This document shows, piece after piece, positions 37,601 through 44,339 of a DNA stretch of 64,000 nt. Position numbers and translations under genes: made by a program. The stretch covers positions 1 to 64,000 of the forward strand of contig WEDG01002917.1 of the NCBI GenBank assembly GCA_017591395.1, read 5' to 3'. The notes under the pieces were generated by a model. The model made no database searches. It saw only the letters and a list, made by a program, of their open reading frames with translations, and was not told the origin of the DNA. The stretch's first letter is position 1, and the number at the start of each line of letters is the position of its first letter. The DNA comes from Schistocephalus solidus (lineage: Eukaryota > Platyhelminthes > Cestoda > Diphyllobothriidea > Diphyllobothriidae).

Positions 37601-40232
37601 GGGCTCAGGGTTGGGAGGAGGAGAGAGTGCGGTAGATGCAGCGCAAGTCTACTATCACTTTAAACTAAATCACGCGCCAGTCATCGTCCCTGCTCCACTT
37701 TCCCATGGAGCATACGGTGGACATCGTTGGACTACGACGGTCGAACTGTCGTCTGTGTGTGTGTGTGTGTGCTGCTTTCTTAAGGTCTGTGTGGCCGTCT
37801 CATCCTGAGCTTTATGTTCTTAATGACGCAAGACTTTACAAGCTGCAGGTAGGTCAAGATGTGCGTTTATGGAGTTGGCATCTAAAGATCACACCTCAAG
37901 TGTTGGTCGTTCAGTCTTTGCGTTGCGCAGGCCTAAGATGTGAGCTCCCTGAAGATTGAAATTATGGTCCGTTTCTCCACCGTGCGTGGCAAGTTAGGAG
38001 TTAGGATTTAATCCCGGAATTGCCGACTTGTGTTGGTGGGTCTGCAATTTCCGCTCGGTTTCCCCATCATTGCGACTTATTTCGTAGACAACTGCTGGGG
38101 TTTAGTGTCTCTTGGATTTGCATCAAGTGGCGACTAATTGTTGCTTTGGGTCAGTCGGTGGTGCTTACTCTCATGGATTGTAACAGTCAAGAAACCTGAC
38201 CCAGAGACTCTTTTAATGTAGGGAATGGCCCTCCAGAAATCAGGATGCAGTTCCTTTAGCCCTCGTCTGTTCGCTTGCCGCCTGATTTTTCGATCAAATG
38301 TTTAGGATATCCATTAGCCCTGAAAAGGTCCATCCCTTCTGTCTGCTGGCGTGCTGCAATGAGTTTCAACTCTTTTGAATAGAGTGCGGATAGCACTGCG
38401 TTTGTGAGAAAGCGGGCTGATTGCTTTGTGCCGGTGGCTTTTCTAAAGACTGGCATAAAAGCACGTCGAGGAAGGGGAGTTGCTTGTTTGTTTCGCCTTC
38501 CATCGCGAACTGCATATTCGATTCCCTGATTAAAACCTTGAAATATTATTAGCAAATACCATCATAGGCATGCCACTTGCTGTGTTTGAGAGGATATTTT
38601 CTCCCTCAACGTTCCTGTTTGCTTTCTGGCGACGATGGTGTGCAAGTGGCAAAGCACTAGCCGCTTGAATCGGACCCAAATCAAAAATTTTCTGACAGTA
38701 TTCATCCATCCTTTCCCAGGTCTGTGACACCACATAGTAATTGCTGCTTAGTTGACTTACAAACTGCCGGCACCTATCGTGAGTATAAAGTGGATGCTTG
38801 CTGGAGGAGGAGGAGGTAATGGGTCGAATACTTCTTATCTGCTGCCGCACATCGTCGCGTGTCTAGAGGTACTATTTGCGACATGATGGATGCCGGCTAT
38901 ATCAGGCATAATCCAAATCACAATAGTGTTCAAGCATATGGTACTCAACTTTTCCACGCTGCGCATTTTTTTCTTGTGGAACACGTTTTTGGGATCTGTT
39001 ACTAGTCCTCATTGCTTTATTTTTTATACTGTTGGATACCATATTGTGAAAATTTTACACCCATTATCTTTAATGAAGTATTTTGGGGCATTGTATCGAT
39101 AACCTCATTCGGTCTCTACTACTTGTCGCTTTGGGACTGTCCGTAGGGTTCTAGATTGGACCCCGAAGCACAACGAGACGAGCAGGTCCATTAACGTGCA
39201 TTTTCCGGATGATGTTATTAATGCAAGTATGATAGCTATCTAGTCTGTAGAATTTGTGTACTTTGCCTTTTTCTAAACGCGGTGGTATCCATCTCTAGTT
39301 TCCATATGTTGTATTTGCATTTCACCCCCTGAGTCACTTTCTCGGTTGTCTTTCCTCGTCTGTATAGTTCACATTTTTGTAGGCTGACACATTTTTCATT
39401 CTTATTTGGTTCTATTGTAATCCGTTTCACTTATTCCACATGCAAACTCTAGATACGGACGCAAGCGGTTAGTTGCAAAACTCTTATGATGATCTCGCCG
39501 ATTCAAGTACTTCTCTTTGGTTGTCGTCGTGCTGTCTGGCGTTTACAGGGAAGCGATGCCGAGGAAGGCTTTGTCCTTCTTGACGACTGGATGCCCTTCA
39601 AGATGCGCTACGCCACTGCCGCACGTATATTTGCCCTTAGACCGGCCCTAGAAGCCCTCCTCGTGCGTGTCTGCCTAAGGCCTCAACTTCTAGAAGAGCT
39701 CACCGAGGTAGATGCCGAGTTAGTTGAGGTCACCAAAGAGCTCTGTACCTTGGCCGTCTACAAGGGCGAGATCGGCGATCGCTATCGCCACGGTCTCACT
39801 CAACCCGGTTCGTCACACCGCTTCCCCGCCGATCACCGTCACCCGCTTTTGTACGCGCGCACTCGACGTGTTGGCCCGGAAATGGACACAGCGACCTTTA
39901 ATCGATACGATGTGGGCCAGCCCTCACGTCACCAGGACAACTATCGACAACCATCACCCGCCTATTCTCGCGGAGGAGGCAGCTATCCTCCATGGTCGCA
40001 TCCTCGCCCCTCTCCGTACTACGCCCCACGTCCACCCAACTACGGTTATCAACGGCCTCGGATGGACTACTATCAGCCGCATCCGTATCGCGACGAAGGT
40101 GCCTACTTTCAGCGTCCGCCGCTTCCGGAACAGGACTGTGGGTACGGTTACGGAGACCAGTCTTACCAGTGGCCACGACGGCCTGACGAACGCGATCGTT
40201 CGCCCGTTCGGTCAGCCTACCATCGCCAGTGA
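16549..40232 (+). CDS. DHX9: ATP-dependent RNA helicase A (DHX9 / maleless family), 14 exons
   Basis: DExH-box helicase that unwinds dsRNA, R-loops and RNA:DNA hybrids using NTP, mainly nuclear. Joined exons give about 1,316 residues, close to the ~1,270 of vertebrate DHX9. Order of domains: dsRBD1 (exons 1-2, motif [17 protein letters not shown]), dsRBD2 (exons 3-4, [10 protein letters not shown], then SLVRQLYH), linker ending [14 protein letters not shown] (exon 5), Walker [10 protein letters not shown] (exon 6), TQPRR, DEIH and SAT (exon 7), FLPGWN (exon 9), [11 protein letters not shown] and QRRGRAGR (exon 10), HA2/ratchet (exons 11-12), OB-fold (exons 13-14) and a Tyr/Pro/Arg tail. Every junction keeps phase except exon 3/4, where one extra base is present. 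Five of its 13 introns have GC donors. The start codon was chosen because [14 protein letters not shown] matches the usual N-terminus and lies 8 bases after a splice acceptor. Identity is very secure; exact edges of exons 1 and 4 are less so. Confidence 0.95.
16707..16847 (+). CDS. DHX9: DHX9 exon 2 (second half of dsRBD1)
   Basis: Reads [19 protein letters not shown] and on to [18 protein letters not shown]. The [13 protein letters not shown] block is the RNA-contacting helix of the first dsRBD. Preceded by TTTAG, followed by the donor GTAATT; phase 0 at both ends. Confidence 0.88.
16882..17243 (+). CDS. DHX9: DHX9 exon 3 (linker and start of dsRBD2)
   Basis: Starts [17 protein letters not shown] after a 34-base intron ending CATCAG, and ends [11 protein letters not shown] with the R codon split as AG before [25 protein letters not shown] is the opening helix of dsRBD2. 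The expected phase at the end is 2, which does not match the next exon (see the exon 4 entry). Confidence 0.88.
17636..17699. ncRNA. Strong hairpin in DHX9 intron 3 (pre-miRNA-like inverted repeat)
   Basis: TGCTGCCA then TATGAAGCCTTTCT pair perfectly with AGAAAGGCTTCATA then TGGCAGCA, giving 22 base pairs with a small 3/4-base internal loop and a 13-base terminal loop. The size and shape suit a miRNA precursor or a tiny palindromic repeat; sequence alone cannot tell which, or which strand is used. Confidence 0.45.
18096..18280 (+). CDS. DHX9: DHX9 exon 4 (rest of dsRBD2), frame-shifted junction
   Basis: Open frame gives [40 protein letters not shown] and ends KKKKKADE before the donor GTTCGT. 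The acceptor CTGTAG fits. Joining to exon 3 gives R-S-F-L and then leaves the conserved frame: one base too many lies in the CTTTC stretch next to the acceptor, or a very small extra exon or an unusual donor is used. The protein match itself is clear. Confidence 0.85.
18406..18568 (-). mobile_element. tRNA-derived SINE copy (DHX9 intron 4)
   Basis: Minus-strand copy of the family found in the 52.6-54.4 kb array: the plus strand shows the tail block (GGGAGACGGAAATGGC, TGGCTTATTAGCCG, CAGCCAGCCATACCC), then the tRNA-like head with GAGCCACGGGCTCGTTG and CGATCGGGAATATT. Confidence 0.75.
18575..18680. repeat. Inverted repeat next to the SINE
   Basis: ATAGGCGCTCACCG and CGGCGAGCGCCTAT are complementary except one base and enclose about 80 bases that resemble the left part of the SINE unit in the opposite orientation. 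Possibly a second, inverted SINE piece. Confidence 0.5.
20713..20970 (+). CDS. DHX9: DHX9 exon 5 (linker before helicase core)
   Basis: Starts [18 protein letters not shown] after TTTATTCAG and ends [15 protein letters not shown], a signature that precedes the core in this family. The exon ends in phase 0 and the donor is GCAAGT, a textbook GC donor; no in-phase GT donor is available nearby. Confidence 0.92.
21839..22039 (+). CDS. DHX9: DHX9 exon 6 (Walker A / motif I)
   Basis: Starts [18 protein letters not shown] and ends [13 protein letters not shown]. The GKT residues bind ATP phosphates. Acceptor TTGTAG, donor GTATGT, phase 0 at both ends. Confidence 0.95.
22866..23319 (+). CDS. DHX9: DHX9 exon 7 (motifs Ia, Ib, II, III)
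   Basis: Starts [13 protein letters not shown], contains [20 protein letters not shown] (Ia), [16 protein letters not shown] with the DEIH box (II) and [12 protein letters not shown] (III), and ends GRTHPVT plus one base. Acceptor TTTTAG, donor GTAAGT, phase 1. Confidence 0.97.
23575..23725 (+). repeat. Single diverged copy of the 344-base satellite (DHX9 intron 7)
   Basis: Contains GACACTGGGCGGAGGAGGG, GCGCCCAACGCAAGTCTATT, GTACCGTCGCTGC and CGACGGTCGAA in the same order as the satellite unit at 33.9-37.8 kb. Diverged and isolated. Confidence 0.6.
24076..24209. repeat. (CTT)n microsatellite in DHX9 intron 7
   Basis: About 130 bases of CTT/TTC with two phase slips. It ends 75 bases before the exon 8 acceptor. 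Long open frames across it (poly-Leu, poly-Phe, poly-Arg, poly-Lys) are artefacts. Confidence 0.97.
24285..24504 (+). CDS. DHX9: DHX9 exon 8 (between RecA domains)
   Basis: Completes a Tyr codon and reads [18 protein letters not shown], an acidic/lysine-rich stretch, then [13 protein letters not shown] and [14 protein letters not shown]. Acceptor TTTTCCAG lies 75 bases after a CTT microsatellite. Donor GTGAGT, phase 2. Confidence 0.95.
25385..25675. mobile_element. Fold-back SINE pair around one tRNA-like head (DHX9 intron 8)
   Basis: A minus-oriented SINE tail (about 25,441-25,520: ACAAGGGAGACTGGAATGGC to CAGCCAGTCATACCC) is followed by a plus-oriented tRNA-like head (ACTCAATGGTTAGAGC, box B-like GGTTCGAGCC) and a plus-oriented tail (about 25,573-25,666). 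The two tails are reverse complements and could form a long stem. Upstream CTCGAGCCCCGCCAGC belongs to the left part of the family unit. Confidence 0.75.
25785..25890 (-). mobile_element. Small repeat shared with 38.54-38.62 kb (Penelope-associated)
   Basis: Minus strand reads [18 protein letters not shown]; the piece at 38.54-38.64 kb reads [18 protein letters not shown]. The same short segment therefore occurs beside a Penelope-like RT fragment. Assigned by that resemblance only. Confidence 0.4.
26090..26640. repeat. Interspersed repeat also present near 60.0-60.4 kb
   Basis: The reverse complement of 26,150-26,340 (AAAGCGAACCTGCACCGG, GAGGAAGCAGAAAAGG) resembles 60,020-60,240 (AAAGCAAACCTGAACCGG, GAGGAAGTAGAAAACATGG). 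Another part (GGGTCCGGTTATTG) matches 60,310 in the direct orientation. Boundaries unclear, type unknown. Confidence 0.4.
26998..27196 (+). CDS. DHX9: DHX9 exon 9 (motif IV)
   Basis: Reads [20 protein letters not shown] and on to [18 protein letters not shown], ending GVRK. Acceptor CTTCAG. The donor is GCAAGT; the 41-base intron that follows cannot be spliced in phase with any nearby GT. Confidence 0.95.
27238..27446 (+). CDS. DHX9: DHX9 exon 10 (motifs V and VI)
   Basis: Starts [18 protein letters not shown] after ATATAG and contains [12 protein letters not shown], the arginine fingers of motif VI, then FAFHLC. Donor GTGAGT, phase 2. Confidence 0.96.
27528..29445. mobile_element. 1.9-kb inverted-repeat DNA transposon, copy A (DHX9 intron 10)
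   Basis: Begins CAGTAGGTGTCCTAACTCAT and ends with the imperfect inverse ATGAGTTAGACAATCTGCTG, flanked on both sides by TA, the target duplication of Tc1/mariner-type elements. A second full copy lies at 50,694-52,607 and aligns along its whole length. No transposase-size open frame is present, so it is non-autonomous or decayed. Removing it with its TA leaves an intron of about 91 bases. Confidence 0.85.
29458..29636 (+). CDS. DHX9: DHX9 exon 11 (winged helix / start of ratchet)
   Basis: Reads [20 protein letters not shown] and [15 protein letters not shown]. The acceptor CTTTTCTAG is separated from an inverted-repeat transposon by only 10 bases after its TA duplication. Donor GTGAGT, phase 1. 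Confidence 0.95.
29949..30042 (-). mobile_element. Partial tRNA-derived SINE (DHX9 intron 11)
   Basis: The tail block CAAGGGAAACTGGAATGGCC, TGGCTCCTTAGCCGTCACC and CCCCAGGTGGTGTACCACC is recognisable; the tRNA-like head is missing. Confidence 0.7.
31060..31260 (-). mobile_element. Penelope-like element RT fragment (DHX9 intron 11)
   Basis: Minus strand reads [19 protein letters not shown] then [12 protein letters not shown], the ENNQLAFLDVLV signature of Penelope-like RTs. Short and without flanks; dead fragment. Confidence 0.6.
31649..32025 (+). CDS. DHX9: DHX9 exon 12 (HA2 / ratchet domain)
   Basis: Completes a Glu codon, then [37 protein letters not shown] and a helical region ending MEDAASQ. 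Acceptor ATTTAG; the donor is GCAAGT in phase 0. Confidence 0.95.
32385..32652. repeat. Interspersed ~270-base repeat, copy 1 (DHX9 intron 12)
   Basis: Shares GTGGGTCAGATCACCCAGG, CTAACCCTAAAGAAAAATGA, GGATTAGGTTAGCGCTCTT and GCTGACCTATCC with 60,727-61,020 in the same order and orientation. Contains facing telomere-like AACCCTAA and GGATTAGG segments. Unclassified. Confidence 0.7.
32765..33025 (+). CDS. DHX9: DHX9 exon 13 (OB-fold, first part)
   Basis: Reads [20 protein letters not shown] and [20 protein letters not shown], then VHKASVNC and FTFTEK. These blocks match the region after the ratchet domain in DHX9. Acceptor ACATCAG, donor GCAAGT, phase 0. Confidence 0.93.
33909..37752 (+). repeat. 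Tandem satellite array, ~344-base unit, about 11 units (DHX9 intron 13)
   Basis: The anchor GACACC(G/A)GGCTCAGG recurs at 34,095, 34,439, 34,784, 35,128, 35,501, 35,838, 36,186, 36,530, 36,875, 37,250 and 37,595. Two units (35,128 and 36,875) are longer because of a ~30-base insert with GTGTGTGTGCCCCC and share other variants. The array begins and ends in (GT)n. The unit is not a multiple of three; repeated 60-70 codon frames in it are by-products. Confidence 0.95.
38256..38850 (-). mobile_element. Penelope-like element RT remnant (DHX9 intron 13)
   Basis: Minus strand 38,256-38,555 reads [18 protein letters not shown] and [13 protein letters not shown], then [16 protein letters not shown], matching the order E-x-N-K-Q-L-P, VFRKAT-N-T and NGYP in Penelope-like RTs. 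The FLDVLV core is destroyed. The frame at 38,530-38,850 carries the segment shared with 25.8 kb. Confidence 0.62.
39453..40232 (+). CDS. DHX9: DHX9 exon 14 (end of OB-fold and Tyr/Pro/Arg tail, stop)
   Basis: Starts [18 protein letters not shown] after ACTCTAG, then VLLFGCRR and [14 protein letters not shown], which align with the end of the OB region. The last ~130 residues are rich in Tyr, Pro, Arg and His (for example [16 protein letters not shown]). Vertebrate DHX9 has a Gly-rich RGG tail here; only one RGGG is seen. Stop TGA at 40,230. Confidence 0.94.
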   Translation: MRTQAVSCKTLMMISPIQVLLFGCRRAVWRLQGSDAEEGFVLLDDWMPFKMRYATAARIFALRPALEALLVRVCLRPQLLEELTEVDAELVEVTKELCTLAVYKGEIGDRYRHGLTQPGSSHRFPADHRHPLLYARTRRVGPEMDTATFNRYDVGQPSRHQDNYRQPSPAYSRGGGSYPPWSHPRPSPYYAPRPPNYGYQRPRMDYYQPHPYRDEGAYFQRPPLPEQDCGYGYGDQSYQWPRRPDERDRSPVRSAYHRQ

Positions 40233-40898
40233 CTTGATTACCGGTCATTAATGTGCACCTTGCCTCACTTATTCGTTCTTAATGTGCTTCACGTTATACC
40301 TTTTTTACTAATCTAATGGCCGTACTTTATCCCCGCCGCTTTTCTCTGTTTATCGTCTGATTGGCACCATTCAACTCTTGTCTTTTGACATTTCTTTTTA
40401 GCTCAGTTTATGTGGTTGTATGGCTATTAATAGAAATTTGCACATTTTTACATCCTTATTTTACCCGCCTGAGGCTGTGGGTCGTCCTGCTTATTCTTGT
40501 AGTCTATAGGGTAGTCAGATGGCCTGTTAAGGAATGCTTTTTTTAGCCTTAAGATTGGAACTGCTATGCAGACAGATCTGGTGGCACGCCTTGTGCATGT
40601 GGGTCCGGCCTCTCTCAAAAATATTTCGTGTAACTGACTGGAGCCTACGTCTTTTAAGAGAGTAAAGTTTTCTTTATAAAAACGAGAGGGCAATGGAATC
40701 GTCCCTGTTTTACATGACGTCTTCAGGTCAGGGACTGGGCGTGTGTCAACGGCATTCTGTGATTAGGAACGATACGATCAACGGCAGATTAAAGACTTTA
40801 ACTGGTGTGTGATCCAGCCATGGCATTTGAATTCGTTCCAGTAAGCTTTCTGGTTTAACGGTGCTCTTATGCCTGCATGATTTTTACAGGAAAGGCCA

Positions 40899-40904
40899 AA
40901 TAAA
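40899..40904 (+). terminator. Candidate polyadenylation signal for DHX9
   Basis: AATAAA, 667 bases after the DHX9 stop. It is the first clear canonical hexamer I find on this strand downstream of the stop. No transcript evidence. Confidence 0.4.
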
Positions 40905-40909
40905 ATGAC

Positions 40910-43330
40910 TGGCGAACGCAGAAATTGTTAAAACATCACGGTGGATCCATACGCACGGAAAAAAGATGTCAGCAGCACTGATCTCAATGACGACCTATTA
41001 CGTTGTCGTGCAAGACGTATCCTGTCTGATGCGTGTCGAGGAACAGGCGTTTCCCAAGAGTGAATGCCTTCGTAGGGGCGCGCAGATAGTATAATGGTTA
41101 TTTACTTATTTACGGATAATTCATTGTTGACTGTCATCCTACACCTTTTTGGCCCCCGGGGAGTTACAAGGGGGCTCCGATCCTGGACGCAATCTAGCTA
41201 GATAAGTTTACAGTTGGATACCCTAATTTCATTCGATGTGGAACATCTTCGGTTTCGGAAATTTTGCTGCCAAGTTTCTTTGTGGTGTTTATGGAGATCA
41301 TTAAATAGGCTAAAATGGTCTGTTTGACCAGTATGCATATGTTAGAACTTCCTCCACAGATGTCTCTCATTCGCATGGGTCATGGCGCGAGGGTAAACTA
41401 CGTGCAACTGGATCTTGGCCGGGGTACGAATTGTAGTTGGGTCTCTGTGGGACCGAAAACCAGTCAGTGCATGGGGCTGCACATGAACGGAGGTTGCCTA
41501 TGCCTCTATAGCGCCTTAAGTGCTTATACGCTTTCCGCTTCTGACGACCACGACGCGTTAGAGGTCCCGGTTCTCGAGCTGACAAACAATGCACACAGCT
41601 TCCGGGAAAGCCGATCGCAGACGCCCACATCACTAACAGACAGATGCGCGTTGGGGGGCACTACAGAGTTTTCGTATACAACAGACGACTGTTGCTGGTG
41701 TCTTTCCTCTTCTCCCCAAAACAAAACTGGGTCTGATGAGTGTAGTGTAGTGAGTACGAGCACTCCTTGAACGCCACACATTGTAGATGTTAGGTGGATA
41801 GTGTCACGGGGAAAGCTGCTGCGCGAACCCATGTGGACCTCAAATCTCCTTTTATCCGCCTCATCCTTTACCGACGTTTTGGCTTGACCAATTTTTGGGT
41901 GGCCGACAGCTCAGCTAACTTTCTAGACCCCTGAAGTCGTTTTCTCTAAAAGATGTCGTGGCTACTCATGGAGAGCACGAAGGTACGGTTTTCTCGTGAA
42001 TGGTTTAACCTATCGCATCGGGGGCAATACCTTGTTTAGCCTATTTTCTAGGGTTGTTTCGTTTCAAATGGATACTTGACGTAGTCGGCTTGTGCGAGAT
42101 CGTGCCTTCCATGGTTTTACAGCCATTAAGGTCGAACAGGCAACTGGTGGGGGACTACATGCGTTTCAGTAGAATTAGATGTGAGAGAGTGGTCAAATGT
42201 TTACTTGAAACTAATCATCGCCACGCCGACATCCAGTAAGCACAAAGGGGTTCCCACGACAAATAGACAAACTATTAAATAAGGCGTCTGAGATGGTAGC
42301 CCGTTAGTTTAGCTTACTTCAGTCGGCGTCCGTCCAGATGCGACCCGAACTCCCTTAAAGCAGCCTCTCAGTTCTATAGAAAAGGCGACATTTGACGGTT
42401 GTTAAACACCTAGCTTAGAATTTGGCGGCTGGAAGGTTTTTTAAGCAGGCATCGGATCAAAAGAAGAGTGATAGTGATTCCCGATAGCGGAAGCAATTTT
42501 GGTCAGCTGGCAGTTGCCCTCAACAGGTAAAAGCAACCTGCGACCATTTCGGCGGAACAGCTGGTTCTCAGGTTGTAGTGGCCGTTGGAGAACGGACGAA
42601 GCTATGGATATTCAGACAGTTGATAAATGGCAGTTTGACTGTTGTTGATGAAGCTGTAGGCGCAGCGACGGTGAAGTGCGCGTGATTTGGTTTACAGCGA
42701 AAGTAGACTTGAGCAGCTTCTGTCGCACTCTCCTTTCCCAACTCGACCTGGTGTTATAACCAAGTCGAGAAGACCGAAGGCAGGAGAGGGCGTGGTGTGA
42801 ACCCGTACGTATGCGTGGCACCAAACTCTCTGGTCTACACCCAAACCACCGGGATTGCACCTAAGAAGCTAGGCGCATTGCTCGGATCCGACCTGAGTAG
42901 GAGAGCCAGAGAAACCGCATTAAAGAGCCATTGCTGTCAGATTCTCAGTCGGCCACTCCACACAAGCACACTGAACGGGCTGCAAGGTCCGATTCATCCC
43001 GTCTAATAGCAGCCTTCCAAGCCACGGCTTTTAGCACAACAGGTTAGCTTCAGGCCGTCAGCCTGTTTGTATTGCGGAATATGCGTTGAGACAATTGGCC
43101 TCACCAGTTGTTCCCCCCGCCGGACCAGCAGTCCATACTCTGAGTCACCCAGTTGCAGAGAATGCGCGCAGTGGTTGACAGACCTACAAAGCTCGTCTGC
43201 GTATGCCACATACACGACCCGGTCGTATAAAACACACCAGAACTTCACCCAAAGACGGTGAATTGCTAGGATCACACAAGTAGCAGATGGGGCACATAAA
43301 GAAGGAGCCGACGAATGTGCTTCCTACATG
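40910..43330. other. Intergenic, no recognisable gene
   Basis: Two open frames of ~100-150 codons overlap on opposite strands at 41,315-41,832; neither shows a motif, a signal peptide or a splice partner. A CxxC-containing frame at 43,067-43,261 is probably chance. Nothing else supported. Confidence 0.4.
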
Positions 43331-43339
43331 CATGAAAGG

Positions 43340-44300
43340 TGTCTATTTCGTGCCTGCAGTGGGTGATTTTGGGTTTGTGACGCGCGAATTGCTGGGGAAA
43401 CGTGTGATCTGTTCTAGTCTGCAGTGGTTTTCCTCGGTTTTAATGGAGACGCATGTGAGCGTGTGGCCACACGTGACGCTAAAATTGTGAGAACACTGCG
43501 AGTATTTGAGGCGATGAGCACATTTGTTTGTTGGGACTCCAACCACCGGTTCACCTGTCTCTGTGTGCTGGATCCGCTGGTGACCAATCAGGCGGATGCA
43601 ATATGAGTATACGTGGTGGCAATTTGGGCTGGATAGGTTGTGATCTGCAAAATAGGTTACGGTGGTGATGATGCTTGTGTTTGGCCACGCTAGTGGATGG
43701 CAAGTTGACGGTGTTGGTGAATGTGTTTAGTGTGCCTTTGTTTTGGTGAATACAATTGCCGTGGATTCGCATGTGACCGAAGATACTCATGCGGTAAGTG
43801 AAAGTGTGAAGGTAGCGCTGAAATTTTGGGCGAATGCGGTGGATTTATGTTTGGATTCCTGACAATGGTTGACGGGAGGTCAGAAGTGTTCACATGTGTG
43901 ATCTTAGTGAGAGAGGTGGAAGTCATCGAGGTATGGTAAATGAGGAAGCATTTAATGTGTGGTCACTATTTTTGGTTGTGGTTGTGGTGGTCGTCTTCGT
44001 CGTGATTAGTGGTCCAGGGATGACGATGGGAACCTTTAGAGAGGTAGCAAATGAATTTTTCATGTTGCTATTGAATCGTAAACGGAGGTGTCTAATGAGA
44101 CTGATCTGTGCACGCAGGGTTCATTGGCAGCTCGGGCATGTCGGAGGAGATTAGGTGTTGACGTTGTGGGTCAGAGTTTCTTACTATTTGCTAGTCGCTG
44201 TTTTGGCTTCGGCGGTGGTGATGTTCTTGACCTTATAAATCGTTGCTTATGTCTTTACAACTCTTCTCCGGACAATTCGATCCCGGATGAGATCTTATAA
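43340..44300 (-). mobile_element. Decayed zinc-finger retroelement ORF
   Basis: Minus strand, in shifting frames: RMSIFGHMRIHGNCIHQN, then IGHQRIQHTETGEPVVGVP, then YSQCSHNFSVTCGHTLTC. This resembles tandem C2H2 fingers of the form GLFGHMRIH and GLVGHLRIH-R-TETGEPVPG that I associate with tapeworm retroelement ORFs. The first Cys pairs are mostly lost and stops interrupt. The plus strand is correspondingly rich in G and T. Family recall, not an alignment. Confidence 0.45.
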
Positions 44301-44339
44301 GGTCTCTGCATTGATGTTTTTGTGCTTAAGAGAGGTCTT

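Noticed and set aside
34093..37808. Repeated 60-78 codon open frames (starting [10 protein letters not shown] or [11 protein letters not shown]) in the satellite
   Set aside because: They arise from the tandem unit, whose length is not a multiple of three; no splice partner or codon conservation beyond that of the DNA repeat.
39724..40251. Long alternative frames on both strands over the last DHX9 exon
   Set aside because: Shadows of the low-complexity Tyr/Pro/Arg coding tail; the DHX9 frame matches the family.
41315..41832. 151-codon plus-strand frame overlapping a 102-codon minus-strand frame
   Set aside because: No motif, no homology I recognise, no splice or start context; overlapping antisense frames are expected in GC-balanced sequence.
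43067..43261. CxxC-rich frame resembling a zinc-binding domain
   Set aside because: Cys spacing fits no known finger and the frame is isolated in repeat-derived surroundings.
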